Shown: in pieces, positions 9,463 through 17,139 of the stretch
How positions within the stretch are numbered: position 1 is the first letter of the stretch
Layout of the letters: the number at the start of each line of letters is the position of its first letter
Source: Engelhardtia mirabilis
GTDB lineage: Bacteria > Planctomycetota > UBA1135 > GCA-002686595
Assembly (NCBI GenBank): GCA_007751255.1
Contig: CP036296.1
Coordinates: 2,108,001 to 2,172,000, forward strand
Direction: 5' to 3'
Length of the DNA: 64,000 nt
Notes under the pieces: generated by a model
Seen by the model: only the letters and a program-made list of their open reading frames with translations
Told to the model about the DNA's origin: nothing
Database searches by the model: none
Made by a program: the position numbers and the translations under genes

Positions 9463-9521
9463 GAGTGGGATCGCGGTGAGCGCGGACTTGCACTGAACTC
9501 ACGACCCGGGGCTCGTCGGCC

Positions 9522-9529
9522 GATAATCT
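9522..9529 (+). promoter_or_regulatory. -10-like element just before fbp
   Basis: GATAATCT ends 8 bases before the ATG of the next gene. A start of transcription the usual distance downstream would fall at or within a few bases of the start codon, so the mRNA may be leaderless. No clear -35 box is seen. Confidence 0.4.
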
Positions 9530-9537
9530 CTGCCGCC

Positions 9538-10545
9538 ATGACCGCGACCAGCACCCCCCGGGCCGCCGCCGACCTGCGGCAGATCACCACCCTCCAAAGT
9601 CACATCCTGGCCGAGGAGTTCAAGCACCCCGGCGCCTCGGGGACCTTCTCCTGGATCCTCTCGGCCCTGGCGGTGTCGGCCAAGATCATCGCTTCCAAGA
9701 TGCGTCGGGCCCGGCTCGAGGACGTGCTCGGCGCCCTGGACTCGGACAACGTCCAGGGCGAGCAGCAGCAGAAGCTCGACGTGATCGCCAACGAGGTGCT
9801 GATCCGCGCCCTCGGCAACCGCGAGGGCGTGGCGATCGTCGCCTCCGAGGAGAACGACGAGCCCCTGGTGATGCGCGACGATCCCAGCGGCCAGCGGCGC
9901 TACTGCGTGCTGTTCGATCCCCTCGACGGCTCGTCGAACCTGGACGTGGCCGGGGGCGTGGGCACGATCTTCTCGATCCTGCGCCACGACCGTCGCGCGC
10001 CGAGCGCCACCGCCTCGGTGCTGCAGCCCGGGGTGCAGCAGGCGGCGGCCGGCTACATCCTGTACGGCTCGTCGACGGTCTTCGTGCTGACCACGGGCTC
10101 GGGCGTGCAGATGTTCGTGCTCGACCCCAGCATCGGCGCGTTCCTGTTGGTGGAGCCGAACCTGCGCGTGCCCCAGACCGGCAAGACCTACTCCTGCAAC
10201 GAGGGCAACCGCAAGCAGTTCCCCGAGGGCTACCAGCGCTACCTGGACTGGGCCCAGGACAACGGCTACTCGTCGCGTTACGCCGGGGCGATGGTGGCGG
10301 ATGTCCACCGCACCCTGCTCAAGGGCGGCGTGTTCCTGTACCCGCCGACGAAGAAGGCCCCGAACGGCAAGCTGCGCCTGATGTACGAGGCCAACCCCAT
10401 GGCGATGCTGATGGAACAGGCGGGGGGCAAGGCCCTGGCGGGAGCGGGTCGCCTGATGGAGATCGAGCCCACCGAGGTGCACCAGCGCACGAGCGTCGTG
10501 ATGGGCAGCGCGGACGAGGTCGACCGGGTGGTGAGCTTCCTGTAG
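9538..10545 (+). CDS. fbp: fructose-1,6-bisphosphatase, class I
   Basis: This 335-residue enzyme removes the 1-phosphate from fructose 1,6-bisphosphate, the committed step of gluconeogenesis. The metal and phosphate motif is clear (VLFDPLDGSSNLD), as are ASEEND near residue 105 and the C-terminal MYEANPMAMLMEQAGG, where Lys and Glu residues bind the sugar phosphate. The length is normal for class I. The ATG follows a TAATCT element with no Shine-Dalgarno sequence. A very long hairpin lies right after the stop. Confidence 0.96.
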   Translation: MTATSTPRAAADLRQITTLQSHILAEEFKHPGASGTFSWILSALAVSAKIIASKMRRARLEDVLGALDSDNVQGEQQQKLDVIANEVLIRALGNREGVAIVASEENDEPLVMRDDPSGQRRYCVLFDPLDGSSNLDVAGGVGTIFSILRHDRRAPSATASVLQPGVQQAAAGYILYGSSTVFVLTTGSGVQMFVLDPSIGAFLLVEPNLRVPQTGKTYSCNEGNRKQFPEGYQRYLDWAQDNGYSSRYAGAMVADVHRTLLKGGVFLYPPTKKAPNGKLRLMYEANPMAMLMEQAGGKALAGAGRLMEIEPTEVHQRTSVVMGSADEVDRVVSFL

Positions 10546-10558
10546 CGAGCGGGCGGGC

Positions 10559-10701
10559 GGCGGCGCGGGCGTACCGGGCGTACGGTGGCGGGACCATTTG
10601 TCCCACGCAGCGGGCCCCCAGCATCGCCGTCGGCGATGCTGGGGGCCCGCTGCGTGGGACAAATGGTCCCGCCACCGTACGCCCGGTACGCCCGCGCCGC
10701 C
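10559..10701. terminator. very long perfect palindrome between convergent genes
   Basis: Two arms of 70 bases (10559-10628 and 10632-10701) are perfect inverted copies separated by only GTC. Nested smaller palindromes occur inside, such as GGGACAAATGGTCCC-like words. The structure fills the gap between fbp and the convergent mrp gene, so it could act as a terminator in both directions. The arms are far longer than ordinary terminators and lack a T-run, so it may be a mobile palindromic repeat. A second such structure is at 21755-21905. Confidence 0.7.
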
Positions 10702-10703
10702 CG

Positions 10704-11852
10704 CTACTGCAGGATCGGCAGCTCCGAGAACTCACGCACGGCCACGCGCTGGGCCAGCTTGCCGGCGATCTCGCGGAAGATGCGCGCCTCGAGGGCATCG
10801 GGGTCCGCGATGATCACCGGGTCGCCGCCGTCGCCGCCCAGGCGCACGATCGGGTTGAGCGGGATCCGACCGAGCACCGGGAAGCCGTGCTTGTCGGCCA
10901 GGGCCTGCGCTCCGCCGGAGCCGAAGACGTCGACCACGGTGCGGAAGATGCCCTCGGCGTCGGTGGCGACCTCGAGGTTCCCGAGGCCCGTGCGGATCGA
11001 GACCTTCTGGCCCGCGCCGGCGCCCTCGATTCGGCCTTCGACGGCATAGCCGGCCATGTTCTCGACGATGCCGAGGATCTCCACCCCGACCTGGGCGAAC
11101 ATCCCGATCGCCTTGCCCACGTCGAAGGTCGACACGGCCTGGGGCGTCGTGACCAGCACCGCACCGGTCAGCGGCACGATCTGCGCCAAGCTGAGCTGCG
11201 CGTCACCCGTGCCCGGGGGCATGTCGACCAGGAGGTAGTCGAGCTGGCCCCACTCCACGTCGGAGAGGAACTGTTCGATCAGCTTGTGGACCATCGGTCC
11301 GCGCCAGACCACCGGCTTCTCGTCGGCCAACAGGTAGCCGATCGACATGGTCTTGACCCCGTGCCGCTCCTTGGGGATCAGCTTGCGATCGGGCGTTGTC
11401 TGCGGCTCGCCCTTGAGGCCCATCATCATCGGCACGTCGGGGCCGTAGACGTCGCAGTCGACGATGCCGACCTTGGCACCGGTCTGGGCCAGCGCCACCG
11501 CCAGGTTGATCGTCGCGGTGCTCTTGCCCACGCCACCCTTGCCCGAGGACACGGCGATGATGTGCTTGACCTCGGGCGCGATCGGGCGCGTCTCCTTCTG
11601 GCCGCGCACCTCCGCGGTCATCTCCACGTTGACCTGCTTGACGCCGGGCAGGGCGCGGATCAGGTCCTCGGCCTTGGCCTTCATCTGATCCTTCACCGGG
11701 CAGGCCGGCGTGGTCAGGTTGATCGTCACGCCGACGATGCCGTCGCATTCGGCGACCTTGGTGATGAAGCCGAGGCTGACGATGTCGCGCCCCAGGTCGG
11801 GGTCGATGATCTTCGCCAGCTCGGCGAGGATCTGGTCTTTGGTGGCGGTCAT
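10704..11852 (-). CDS. mrp: Mrp/ApbC-type P-loop ATPase (Fe-S cluster carrier family)
   Basis: This 382-residue protein joins an N-terminal DUF59/MIP18 domain (ILAELAKIIDPDLGRDIVSLG, CPVKDQM) to a ParA-like ATPase with deviant Walker A SSGKGGVGKST. The family carries Fe-S clusters to target enzymes. The usual CxxC pair that holds the bridging cluster, expected just after GIVENMAGY, is absent; the protein instead reads AVEGRIEGAGAGQKV. The start is the ATG giving MTATKDQIL. The open frame extends about 52 codons upstream, but that part is not conserved-looking. Identity is firm; a canonical cluster-carrying role is not. Confidence 0.88.
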   Translation of the reverse strand: MTATKDQILAELAKIIDPDLGRDIVSLGFITKVAECDGIVGVTINLTTPACPVKDQMKAKAEDLIRALPGVKQVNVEMTAEVRGQKETRPIAPEVKHIIAVSSGKGGVGKSTATINLAVALAQTGAKVGIVDCDVYGPDVPMMMGLKGEPQTTPDRKLIPKERHGVKTMSIGYLLADEKPVVWRGPMVHKLIEQFLSDVEWGQLDYLLVDMPPGTGDAQLSLAQIVPLTGAVLVTTPQAVSTFDVGKAIGMFAQVGVEILGIVENMAGYAVEGRIEGAGAGQKVSIRTGLGNLEVATDAEGIFRTVVDVFGSGGAQALADKHGFPVLGRIPLNPIVRLGGDGGDPVIIADPDALEARIFREIAGKLAQRVAVREFSELPILQ

Positions 11853-12069
11853 TTGGGGAAGGGCTCGGGAGCGGGTTGCCAGGCAGGAGCGGGGTCGCAG
11901 CGCAGCGTTTTGGGCGCAGGACTGTAGGCCGGCGGCCAGTGCCCGACAAGGCGACCGGGCTGGCGTGGGCGGCTTTCGGGGAAGCGGCGGCGCCCAGCGT
12001 CGTCCCAAGCCGCGAGGCGGCCAATGGGGAGTCGCCTGCCCTCGTCGCGTCCTTCAACCGGAGATCGAA

Positions 12070-12846
12070 ATGAACTCACCCCTGGCCGTTGCAAGCGCCT
12101 TCGCCCTCGCCCTGCCCCTCGTCGCGCCGTCGCCGCGAGCTCAGGTCGAACAGGCGTCGCTCCCGGTCCTTACTGCCCTGCTGGAACCCCAGGAGGTCGC
12201 CGAGGCGAGCGCGCCGGAACCGGTGCTGCCCCTGCCGAGCGGGCCGCTCGTGATCGGAGCGGGGCGCGCGAACCTGTCCGAGCTGGTGGCCCAGATCTCC
12301 CAGCTCACGGGTGTCTCGATCCGCGCCTCGGCGTCAGCCCTGGGGCGCCTGGCCGAGTCGCCCACGGGTCTGTTGGCGGACACACAGATCGCACCGGAGG
12401 CCGCTTGGTCCTTCTTCGAGAGCCTGATCTCCCAGGAGGGCTTCCTGATGGTCGAGCTGCGCGCCTCGAGCCCGCGACTCTTGGCGATCATCGACAACTA
12501 CAACGGGCAGAGCCGCAACGGGCCGCGTCACTACCGGGCGATCCCGGGCGAGCGCCTGGACGACTACGCCGAGCACCACGCCCTCCTGATCGAGACGGTC
12601 CTGCACCTGGAGTACGTGGACGTGCGCCAACTCTCCAACTCCCTGCGGTCGCTCGTCACCGACCAGAGCAGCCTCAACATGGTCCCGGCGGGAACCTCGG
12701 GGAGCCTCCTGGTCCAGGGCACCGGGGCCAACCTGGCCGAACTGGCGCGCATGCTGCGCACCGTCGATACCGCGGAGAAGGCTCGTTTCGCACGGGTCGG
12801 CGAGTCCGGGGACACCGCCCCCACGGACGGCACCACCAACGGCTGA
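12070..12846 (+). CDS. secreted protein with secretin N-domain-like repeats
   Basis: The 258-residue protein begins with a signal peptide (FALALPLVAPSPRAQ). The body has a region like the secretin/TonB short N-domain (ANLSELVAQISQLTGVSI) and a second like the secretin N1/N2 fold (LHLEYVDVRQLSNSLRSLV, then LLVQGTGANLAELARMLRT and a final Asp). Such modules form the periplasmic ring of type II secretion and pilus secretins, but there is no membrane barrel here, so it is too short to be a secretin. It may be a periplasmic partner. It uses a clear ATG; ends 54 bases before queC. Confidence 0.6.
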   Translation: MNSPLAVASAFALALPLVAPSPRAQVEQASLPVLTALLEPQEVAEASAPEPVLPLPSGPLVIGAGRANLSELVAQISQLTGVSIRASASALGRLAESPTGLLADTQIAPEAAWSFFESLISQEGFLMVELRASSPRLLAIIDNYNGQSRNGPRHYRAIPGERLDDYAEHHALLIETVLHLEYVDVRQLSNSLRSLVTDQSSLNMVPAGTSGSLLVQGTGANLAELARMLRTVDTAEKARFARVGESGDTAPTDGTTNG

Positions 12847-12874
12847 TCGCACTCGGGCGGACGTCGTTTCCCCT

Positions 12875-12900
12875 CGCCGCCGAGGCTATCCTCGGCGGCG
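12875..12900 (+). promoter_or_regulatory. 11-bp hairpin abutting the queC start codon
   Basis: Bases 12875-12885 and 12890-12900 are perfect inverted copies with loop CTAT. The stem ends on the base before the ATG. It could terminate the upstream gene or hide the start. The same stretch contains TATCCT (12887-12892), a possible -10 box, which would make a leaderless queC transcript. Confidence 0.5.
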
Positions 12901-13623
12901 ATGGACGATGCAGCGAAGCGGCCCGCCGCGGTGTGCCTGGCCTCGGGGGGCATGGACTCCGCCGTGGTCCTGGCCGAGGCGCGGGCCGCCGGCTTCGAGC
13001 CCCACGCCCTGAGCTTCCGCTACGGGCAGCGGCACGCGGTCGAGCTCGACGCCGCAGTACGGGTCTGCGCGGCGCTCGTGGTGGCGGACCACCGGGTGGT
13101 CACGATCGACCTCTCGGCCCTCGGCGGCTCGGCCCTGACCGACGCCATCGACGTGCCCAAGGACCGCAGCGACGAAGAGATCGGTCGCGGCGTCCCGGTG
13201 ACCTACGTGCCCGCGCGCAACACGGTCTTCCTGTCGGTGGCCCTGGGCTGGGCGGAGATCCTCGGCGCCAGCGACCTGTTCATCGGCGTCAACGCGGTGG
13301 ACTACTCCGGCTATCCCGACTGCCGCCCCGAATTCCTGCGCGCCTTCGAGAACTTGGCGCGCCTGGCCACGGCCGCCGGTGTCGACGGCCGCTCCAGCTA
13401 CCGCGTGCACGCCCCGCTGATGGACCTGTCCAAGGCGCAGATCGTGCGGCGGGCGGCCGAGCTCGGCGTGGACCTGGGTCTCACGCACACCTGCTACGAC
13501 CCGCGGGTCGACGGCGAGGTCGTGCTGGCCTGCGGACGTTGCGACGCCTGCCGCCTGCGCCTTGCGGGCTTCGAGCAGGCCGGCGCGGTCGACCCCGTGC
13601 GCTACGCGGAGGCCGAATCCTGA
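12901..13623 (+). CDS. queC: 7-cyano-7-deazaguanine synthase
   Basis: QueC turns carboxy-deazaguanine into preQ0 with ATP and ammonia, a step in making queuosine for tRNA. The PP-loop SGGMDS near the start binds ATP, and the C-terminal cysteines in [12 protein letters not shown] plus an earlier Cys in HTCYDP form the zinc site. The central [17 protein letters not shown] and [17 protein letters not shown] motifs are typical. The 240-residue length is normal. No other queuosine genes lie nearby. The stop overlaps the region where the next gene, a K+ channel, begins. Confidence 0.95.
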   Translation: MDDAAKRPAAVCLASGGMDSAVVLAEARAAGFEPHALSFRYGQRHAVELDAAVRVCAALVVADHRVVTIDLSALGGSALTDAIDVPKDRSDEEIGRGVPVTYVPARNTVFLSVALGWAEILGASDLFIGVNAVDYSGYPDCRPEFLRAFENLARLATAAGVDGRSSYRVHAPLMDLSKAQIVRRAAELGVDLGLTHTCYDPRVDGEVVLACGRCDACRLRLAGFEQAGAVDPVRYAEAES

Positions 13624-13628
13624 CCGGT

Positions 13629-14621
13629 GTGCGCCACAAACTGAACGCGCTGTTGTCGCCGGCCCCAGCGGGCTCGCGCGGCGCGAGCCACGCCGTCGAC
13701 GTCGCCATCGTCGTGGTGATCCTGCTGGACCTCCTGTTGTTCGTGATCGGTGCGGAGAGCGGTCTGCCGCCGGCCGTGCACCGCGTGGTGATCGGACTCG
13801 AGGATCTGATCGTGGTGCTCTTCGCGATCGAGTATCTGGCGCGGCTTTGGTCCTGCGTCGAGGACGAGCGGTATCGGGCGCCGGCTGGTTCCCGGCTGCG
13901 CTACTCGATGACGCCGATGGCCGTGGTCGACCTGCTCGCGGCCCTGCCGGTCTTGACCCTGATCCCCGGCCTGGGGCTGGTGTTCCCGCTGGGCATGAGC
14001 ACGCTGCGGGGCTTTCGGGTCCTGCGGTTGGTGCGCGTGGGCAAGCTCGTGCGCTACTCGCCGTCGATGCGAGCGTTCGGGCGGGCGATCCACCGCGTGC
14101 GCGAGGAGCTGATGGTGGTGCTCGTGTTCGTCACCGTCCTGGCGTTGACCGGTGCCAGCCTGATCGTCTACTTCGAACGCGACATGCAGCCCGGCGTCCT
14201 GGGCGACTTCGCCGACGGGATCTGGTGGGCGATCGTGACCATGACCACCGTCGGCTACGGGGACGTGGTGCCGATCACGCCCTCCGGCCGGCTGGTGGCC
14301 GCCGTCCTGGCGATCGCCGGGATCGGGGTGTTCGCGGCGCCGGCGGGCCTCTTGGCCGCAGCCTTCGGTGAAGAGATGCAGCGGGACCGCTCGCGGAGGG
14401 AGCGGCGGCGCGAGCGTGAGCGCCGCGACCGCGAGGAGCGTCGCCTCGGTCTCCTGGTGGAGGAGGCCGTGGAGCAAGCGATCGACGAGACCCTGGGCGG
14501 TGCCCTCGACCCGTCCCACACCGGCCGGGTGATCGCCGCTGCTCGGGCCGCCGCCAAGTCGGCCTCGGCGTCCGTGAACTTCTGCCCCCACTGCGGCGAG
14601 TCGATCGGCGACCACCGCTGA
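13629..14621 (+). CDS. voltage-gated potassium channel (Kv type)
   Basis: This 330-residue membrane protein has six transmembrane segments. S4 carries spaced arginines (FRVLRLVRVGKLVRYSPSMR), and the pore loop holds the K+ filter TTVGYGD. The cytoplasmic tail is a highly charged Arg/Glu helix (RERRRERERRDREERR), probably a coiled coil. It ends in FCPHCGESIGDHR, half of a zinc-ribbon, which could pair between subunits of the tetramer. GTG six bases after the queC stop is the likely start; the upstream open frame is a shadow of queC. It is probably co-transcribed with queC, although the functions are not obviously linked. Confidence 0.88.
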   Translation: MRHKLNALLSPAPAGSRGASHAVDVAIVVVILLDLLLFVIGAESGLPPAVHRVVIGLEDLIVVLFAIEYLARLWSCVEDERYRAPAGSRLRYSMTPMAVVDLLAALPVLTLIPGLGLVFPLGMSTLRGFRVLRLVRVGKLVRYSPSMRAFGRAIHRVREELMVVLVFVTVLALTGASLIVYFERDMQPGVLGDFADGIWWAIVTMTTVGYGDVVPITPSGRLVAAVLAIAGIGVFAAPAGLLAAAFGEEMQRDRSRRERRRERERRDREERRLGLLVEEAVEQAIDETLGGALDPSHTGRVIAAARAAAKSASASVNFCPHCGESIGDHR

Positions 14622-14640
14622 GCCGGCCAGGGCGGGTCGC

Positions 14641-14646
14641 TAACCT
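14641..14646 (+). promoter_or_regulatory. -10-like TAACCT before mazG
   Basis: TAACCT ends 7 bases before the mazG ATG, matching the spacing seen before fbp, queC, the nitrilase and exonuclease III genes. A leaderless transcript is likely. Confidence 0.4.
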
Positions 14647-14653
14647 GGCGCCA

Positions 14654-15517
14654 ATGAGCGCTCCCCGCCCCCTCGAGCCGGTCCCGTCCACCCCCGACCC
14701 GCGCACGGATCAGCTCCTGCGCCTGATCCGCATCGTCGAGCGGCTGCGCGCGCCGGACGGCTGCCCCTGGGACCGCGAGCAGACCGTCGAGTCCCTGGCG
14801 CCGACGCTGATCGAGGAGGCCCACGAGTTCGTCGAAGCGATCGAGTCGGGCAACAGCCGCGCCTGCGAGGAAGAGGCCGGGGACGTGCTCCTGGTGGTGG
14901 CACTGTTGTGCCAGGTCGCCCAGGAGGACCAGCGCTTCGATCTGGAGTCCGCTGCGCGTGGGGTGGGGGACAAGCTGATCCGCCGCCACCCCCACGTCTT
15001 CGGCGATGTCGTGGTGGACGATGCCGCCCACGCCATCGCCAACTGGGAGCAAATCAAGCAGGCCGAGCGCGCCGCGCGCAAGGGCGACGACGCCAGCGCC
15101 CTGGCCGGCGTGCCCCTGGCCATGGGGGCGGTCCAGCGCGCCCAACGCCTGGGCGCCAAGGCCATGGCCACGGGGTTCAAGTGGGCCGATGCCCGCGGCG
15201 CCATGGCCAAGCTGCGCGAGGAGCTCGACGAGTTGGAAGAGGCCTTCGAGAACGCCGGTTGCGCCGCAGACGGCCGGGCCCCGCTTCCGGGCCCCGAGCG
15301 CGATCGCGTGGAGGCCGAGCTCGGCGACGTGCTCCTGGCCGCGGCGCAGCTCGCCAACTACGTGGAGGCCGATGCGGAGGCCGTCGTGCGCGCCGCCGCG
15401 CGCCGCTTCGAGGCGCGCTTTCGCGCGATGGAGAACGAGCTCGCCGGCGACCTCCGCGGCCGTTCCCTCGACGAGCTGATGGCCGCCTGGGGCCGCGCGA
15501 AGATCGCGACCGCGTAG
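14654..15517 (+). CDS. mazG: nucleoside triphosphate pyrophosphohydrolase MazG
   Basis: The 287-residue enzyme hydrolyses nucleoside triphosphates to monophosphates and pyrophosphate, cleaning the nucleotide pool and affecting (p)ppGpp levels. Two MazG domains are visible. The N-terminal one has the complete metal motif: EEAHEFVEAI with EEAGDVLLVVAL. The C-terminal one shows KLREELDELEEAF and ELGDVLLAAAQLANY. GCPWDREQT near residue 36 is a family signature. The ATG follows a -10-like box with no Shine-Dalgarno. Confidence 0.94.
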   Translation: MSAPRPLEPVPSTPDPRTDQLLRLIRIVERLRAPDGCPWDREQTVESLAPTLIEEAHEFVEAIESGNSRACEEEAGDVLLVVALLCQVAQEDQRFDLESAARGVGDKLIRRHPHVFGDVVVDDAAHAIANWEQIKQAERAARKGDDASALAGVPLAMGAVQRAQRLGAKAMATGFKWADARGAMAKLREELDELEEAFENAGCAADGRAPLPGPERDRVEAELGDVLLAAAQLANYVEADAEAVVRAAARRFEARFRAMENELAGDLRGRSLDELMAAWGRAKIATA

Positions 15518-15890
15518 GAGCGCGACACAGGCGCCCTCCTGCTTGCCAGGCGACAGGCAGGACGACGACCGCGGCCTCGACCGCGGCCCCGGCCTCGACC
15601 AGCGGCGTGTCGGGCGCGGTGCTCGCCGGCAAGCCCGCTCCGCTGAGGCCGCCGGAGTTCTGCACGTGGACGATGCCCGCACCGCCACTGCCGCCGGCGC
15701 CCAGGGTCACCGGGTTCTCGCCGCAGTGGGATTGGCATGGAGGTCGGGACGATCTGGGCACCTCCGTCGACCTCGGGTGTTCTCTCGCGCGGAGATTGTT
15801 CCAAGATGACCGGGATCCCTGCGGGCGTGGGGGCGCCAGCCCCCGCCCAGCCCGCTCCGCCCGTCGACAACGACCCCAGGCCTCGCTCCC
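15518..15890. other. intergenic region with a Gly-rich coding-like stretch on the minus strand
   Basis: No confident gene lies here. On the minus strand the frame around 15570-15730 reads LGAGGSGGAGIVHVQNSGG, which looks like the Gly-rich end of a secreted protein. It has no clear start and runs on into antisense of mazG. It may be a remnant of a lost gene or chance. Confidence 0.35.
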
Positions 15891-16358
15891 GTGACCACTC
15901 GCAGCCGCATCGACGAGTCCTCCGACCAATCCGGTCTCGACGACCGCAAGCTCAGCCGAGCCTTCCTGCTCCTCTCCCTGCCTTTCGGGGTGCTGTTCGT
16001 CGTGACCCTGATCACCGTCTGGATCCTCGACTTCGACCGCGAGACGGCGGGGGTCGTGATGGGGGACGTGGTCGAGCGCCGCCAGCAGGGCCTGATGGAC
16101 ACGCCGCCCGAGGACGCCGCGGCCCTGATCGCGGTGATGCAGGTGCCCCAGGGGCCCTGGGACGAGGACCAGGTGGCCGCGCTGCGCCGGCTCCTGGTGC
16201 GGACCGGCTGGCCCAACGGGAGCGACGCCGAGCAGGTCGTTACCAACTCGCGACTGACGTCCACGGCGCCCTCGGAGTGGAATCCAGCCGAGCGCGCGGT
16301 CGCCGTCGAGATCGTGCGCGAGTTCGAGCGCGCCTGGTTCAGCCACACCCCGCGCTGA
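15891..16358 (+). CDS. single-pass membrane protein of unknown function
   Basis: The 155-residue protein has a polar N-terminus, one transmembrane segment (FLLLSLPFGVLFVVTLITVW) and a soluble domain of about 110 residues that should face the periplasm. I do not recognise that domain. GTG is the only sensible start. It lies 37 bases before the ABC transporter ATPase gene on the same strand, so it may be part of that exporter operon. Confidence 0.6.
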   Translation: MTTRSRIDESSDQSGLDDRKLSRAFLLLSLPFGVLFVVTLITVWILDFDRETAGVVMGDVVERRQQGLMDTPPEDAAALIAVMQVPQGPWDEDQVAALRRLLVRTGWPNGSDAEQVVTNSRLTSTAPSEWNPAERAVAVEIVREFERAWFSHTPR

Positions 16359-16395
16359 TCGCGGCTCTCCGACTCCTCCTCAACCCACGCTGCCA

Positions 16396-17139
16396 ATGAC
16401 TGCCTCCGTCGCGCTTCAGGGCGTCTTCAAGTTCCACGGGCCCTCGGGCTCCCAGACGCCGATCCTGCGCGAGGTCAGCTTCGAGCTGGGCCAGGGCGAG
16501 TTCCTGTGCGTGATGGGTCCCAGCGGCTCGGGCAAGTCCAGCCTGCTGCACCTGATCGCCGGCCTCGACTCGGCCTCCGCCGGCACGATCGAGCTGGCCG
16601 GGAAGAACCTCGAGGCCCTGCCCCAGGCCGAGCGCACGCGCCTGCGCCGGGAGCAGATCGGCTTCGTGTTCCAGTTCTTCAACCTGCTGCCGAACCTCAA
16701 CGTGCTGGAGAACGTGGGCCTGCCGATCGCCATCCGCGGCGAACGGCCCGAGCGCGAGCGGGGCAAGTTGAGCGGTCTACTCGAGCGCTTCGGCGTGGGG
16801 GGCAAGCAGCGCTCCCTGCCGCACCAACTCTCCGGTGGCGAGATGCAGCGTGTCTCGATCGCGCGCGCGTTGGCCGGGGACCAACCGGTGCTCCTGTGCG
16901 ACGAGCCCACCGGCAATCTCTCGCAGCAGGCGGGCCTCGAGATCATGAAGACGCTGCGCCAGGTCTGCGACGAGGACGGCAAGAGCGTGCTGCTGGTGAC
17001 CCACAACCCGCGCGACGCGGCCTTCGCCGATCGGGTGCTGTTCCTCGTCGACGGTCAACTCGACCCGGCCCACGCCCTGCACGGCCCGAACATCCCCGTC
17101 GAGGACGTCCACCGCACCCTCGCGGAGCTGCACATCTGA
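16396..17139 (+). CDS. ABC transporter ATP-binding protein (LolD/MacB type)
   Basis: The 247-residue ATPase has Walker A GPSGSGKSS, Q-loop in FVFQFFNLLPNLNVLENV, signature LSGGEMQRVSIARAL, Walker B VLLCDEPTG and a switch His in LLVTHN. The NLLP..NVLENV region is typical of the LolD/MacB/FtsE group that works with FtsX-fold permeases. Its stop overlaps the start of the permease gene by one base. The pair probably moves lipoproteins or a hydrophobic substrate out of the inner membrane by mechanical coupling. Confidence 0.93.
   Translation: MTASVALQGVFKFHGPSGSQTPILREVSFELGQGEFLCVMGPSGSGKSSLLHLIAGLDSASAGTIELAGKNLEALPQAERTRLRREQIGFVFQFFNLLPNLNVLENVGLPIAIRGERPERERGKLSGLLERFGVGGKQRSLPHQLSGGEMQRVSIARALAGDQPVLLCDEPTGNLSQQAGLEIMKTLRQVCDEDGKSVLLVTHNPRDAAFADRVLFLVDGQLDPAHALHGPNIPVEDVHRTLAELHI

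Noticed and set aside
12024..14621. 865-residue open frame spanning the secretin-domain gene, queC and the K+ channel
   Set aside because: Only the part after 13629 matches a protein family; the first two thirds are an Arg/Gly-rich shadow of two clear genes.
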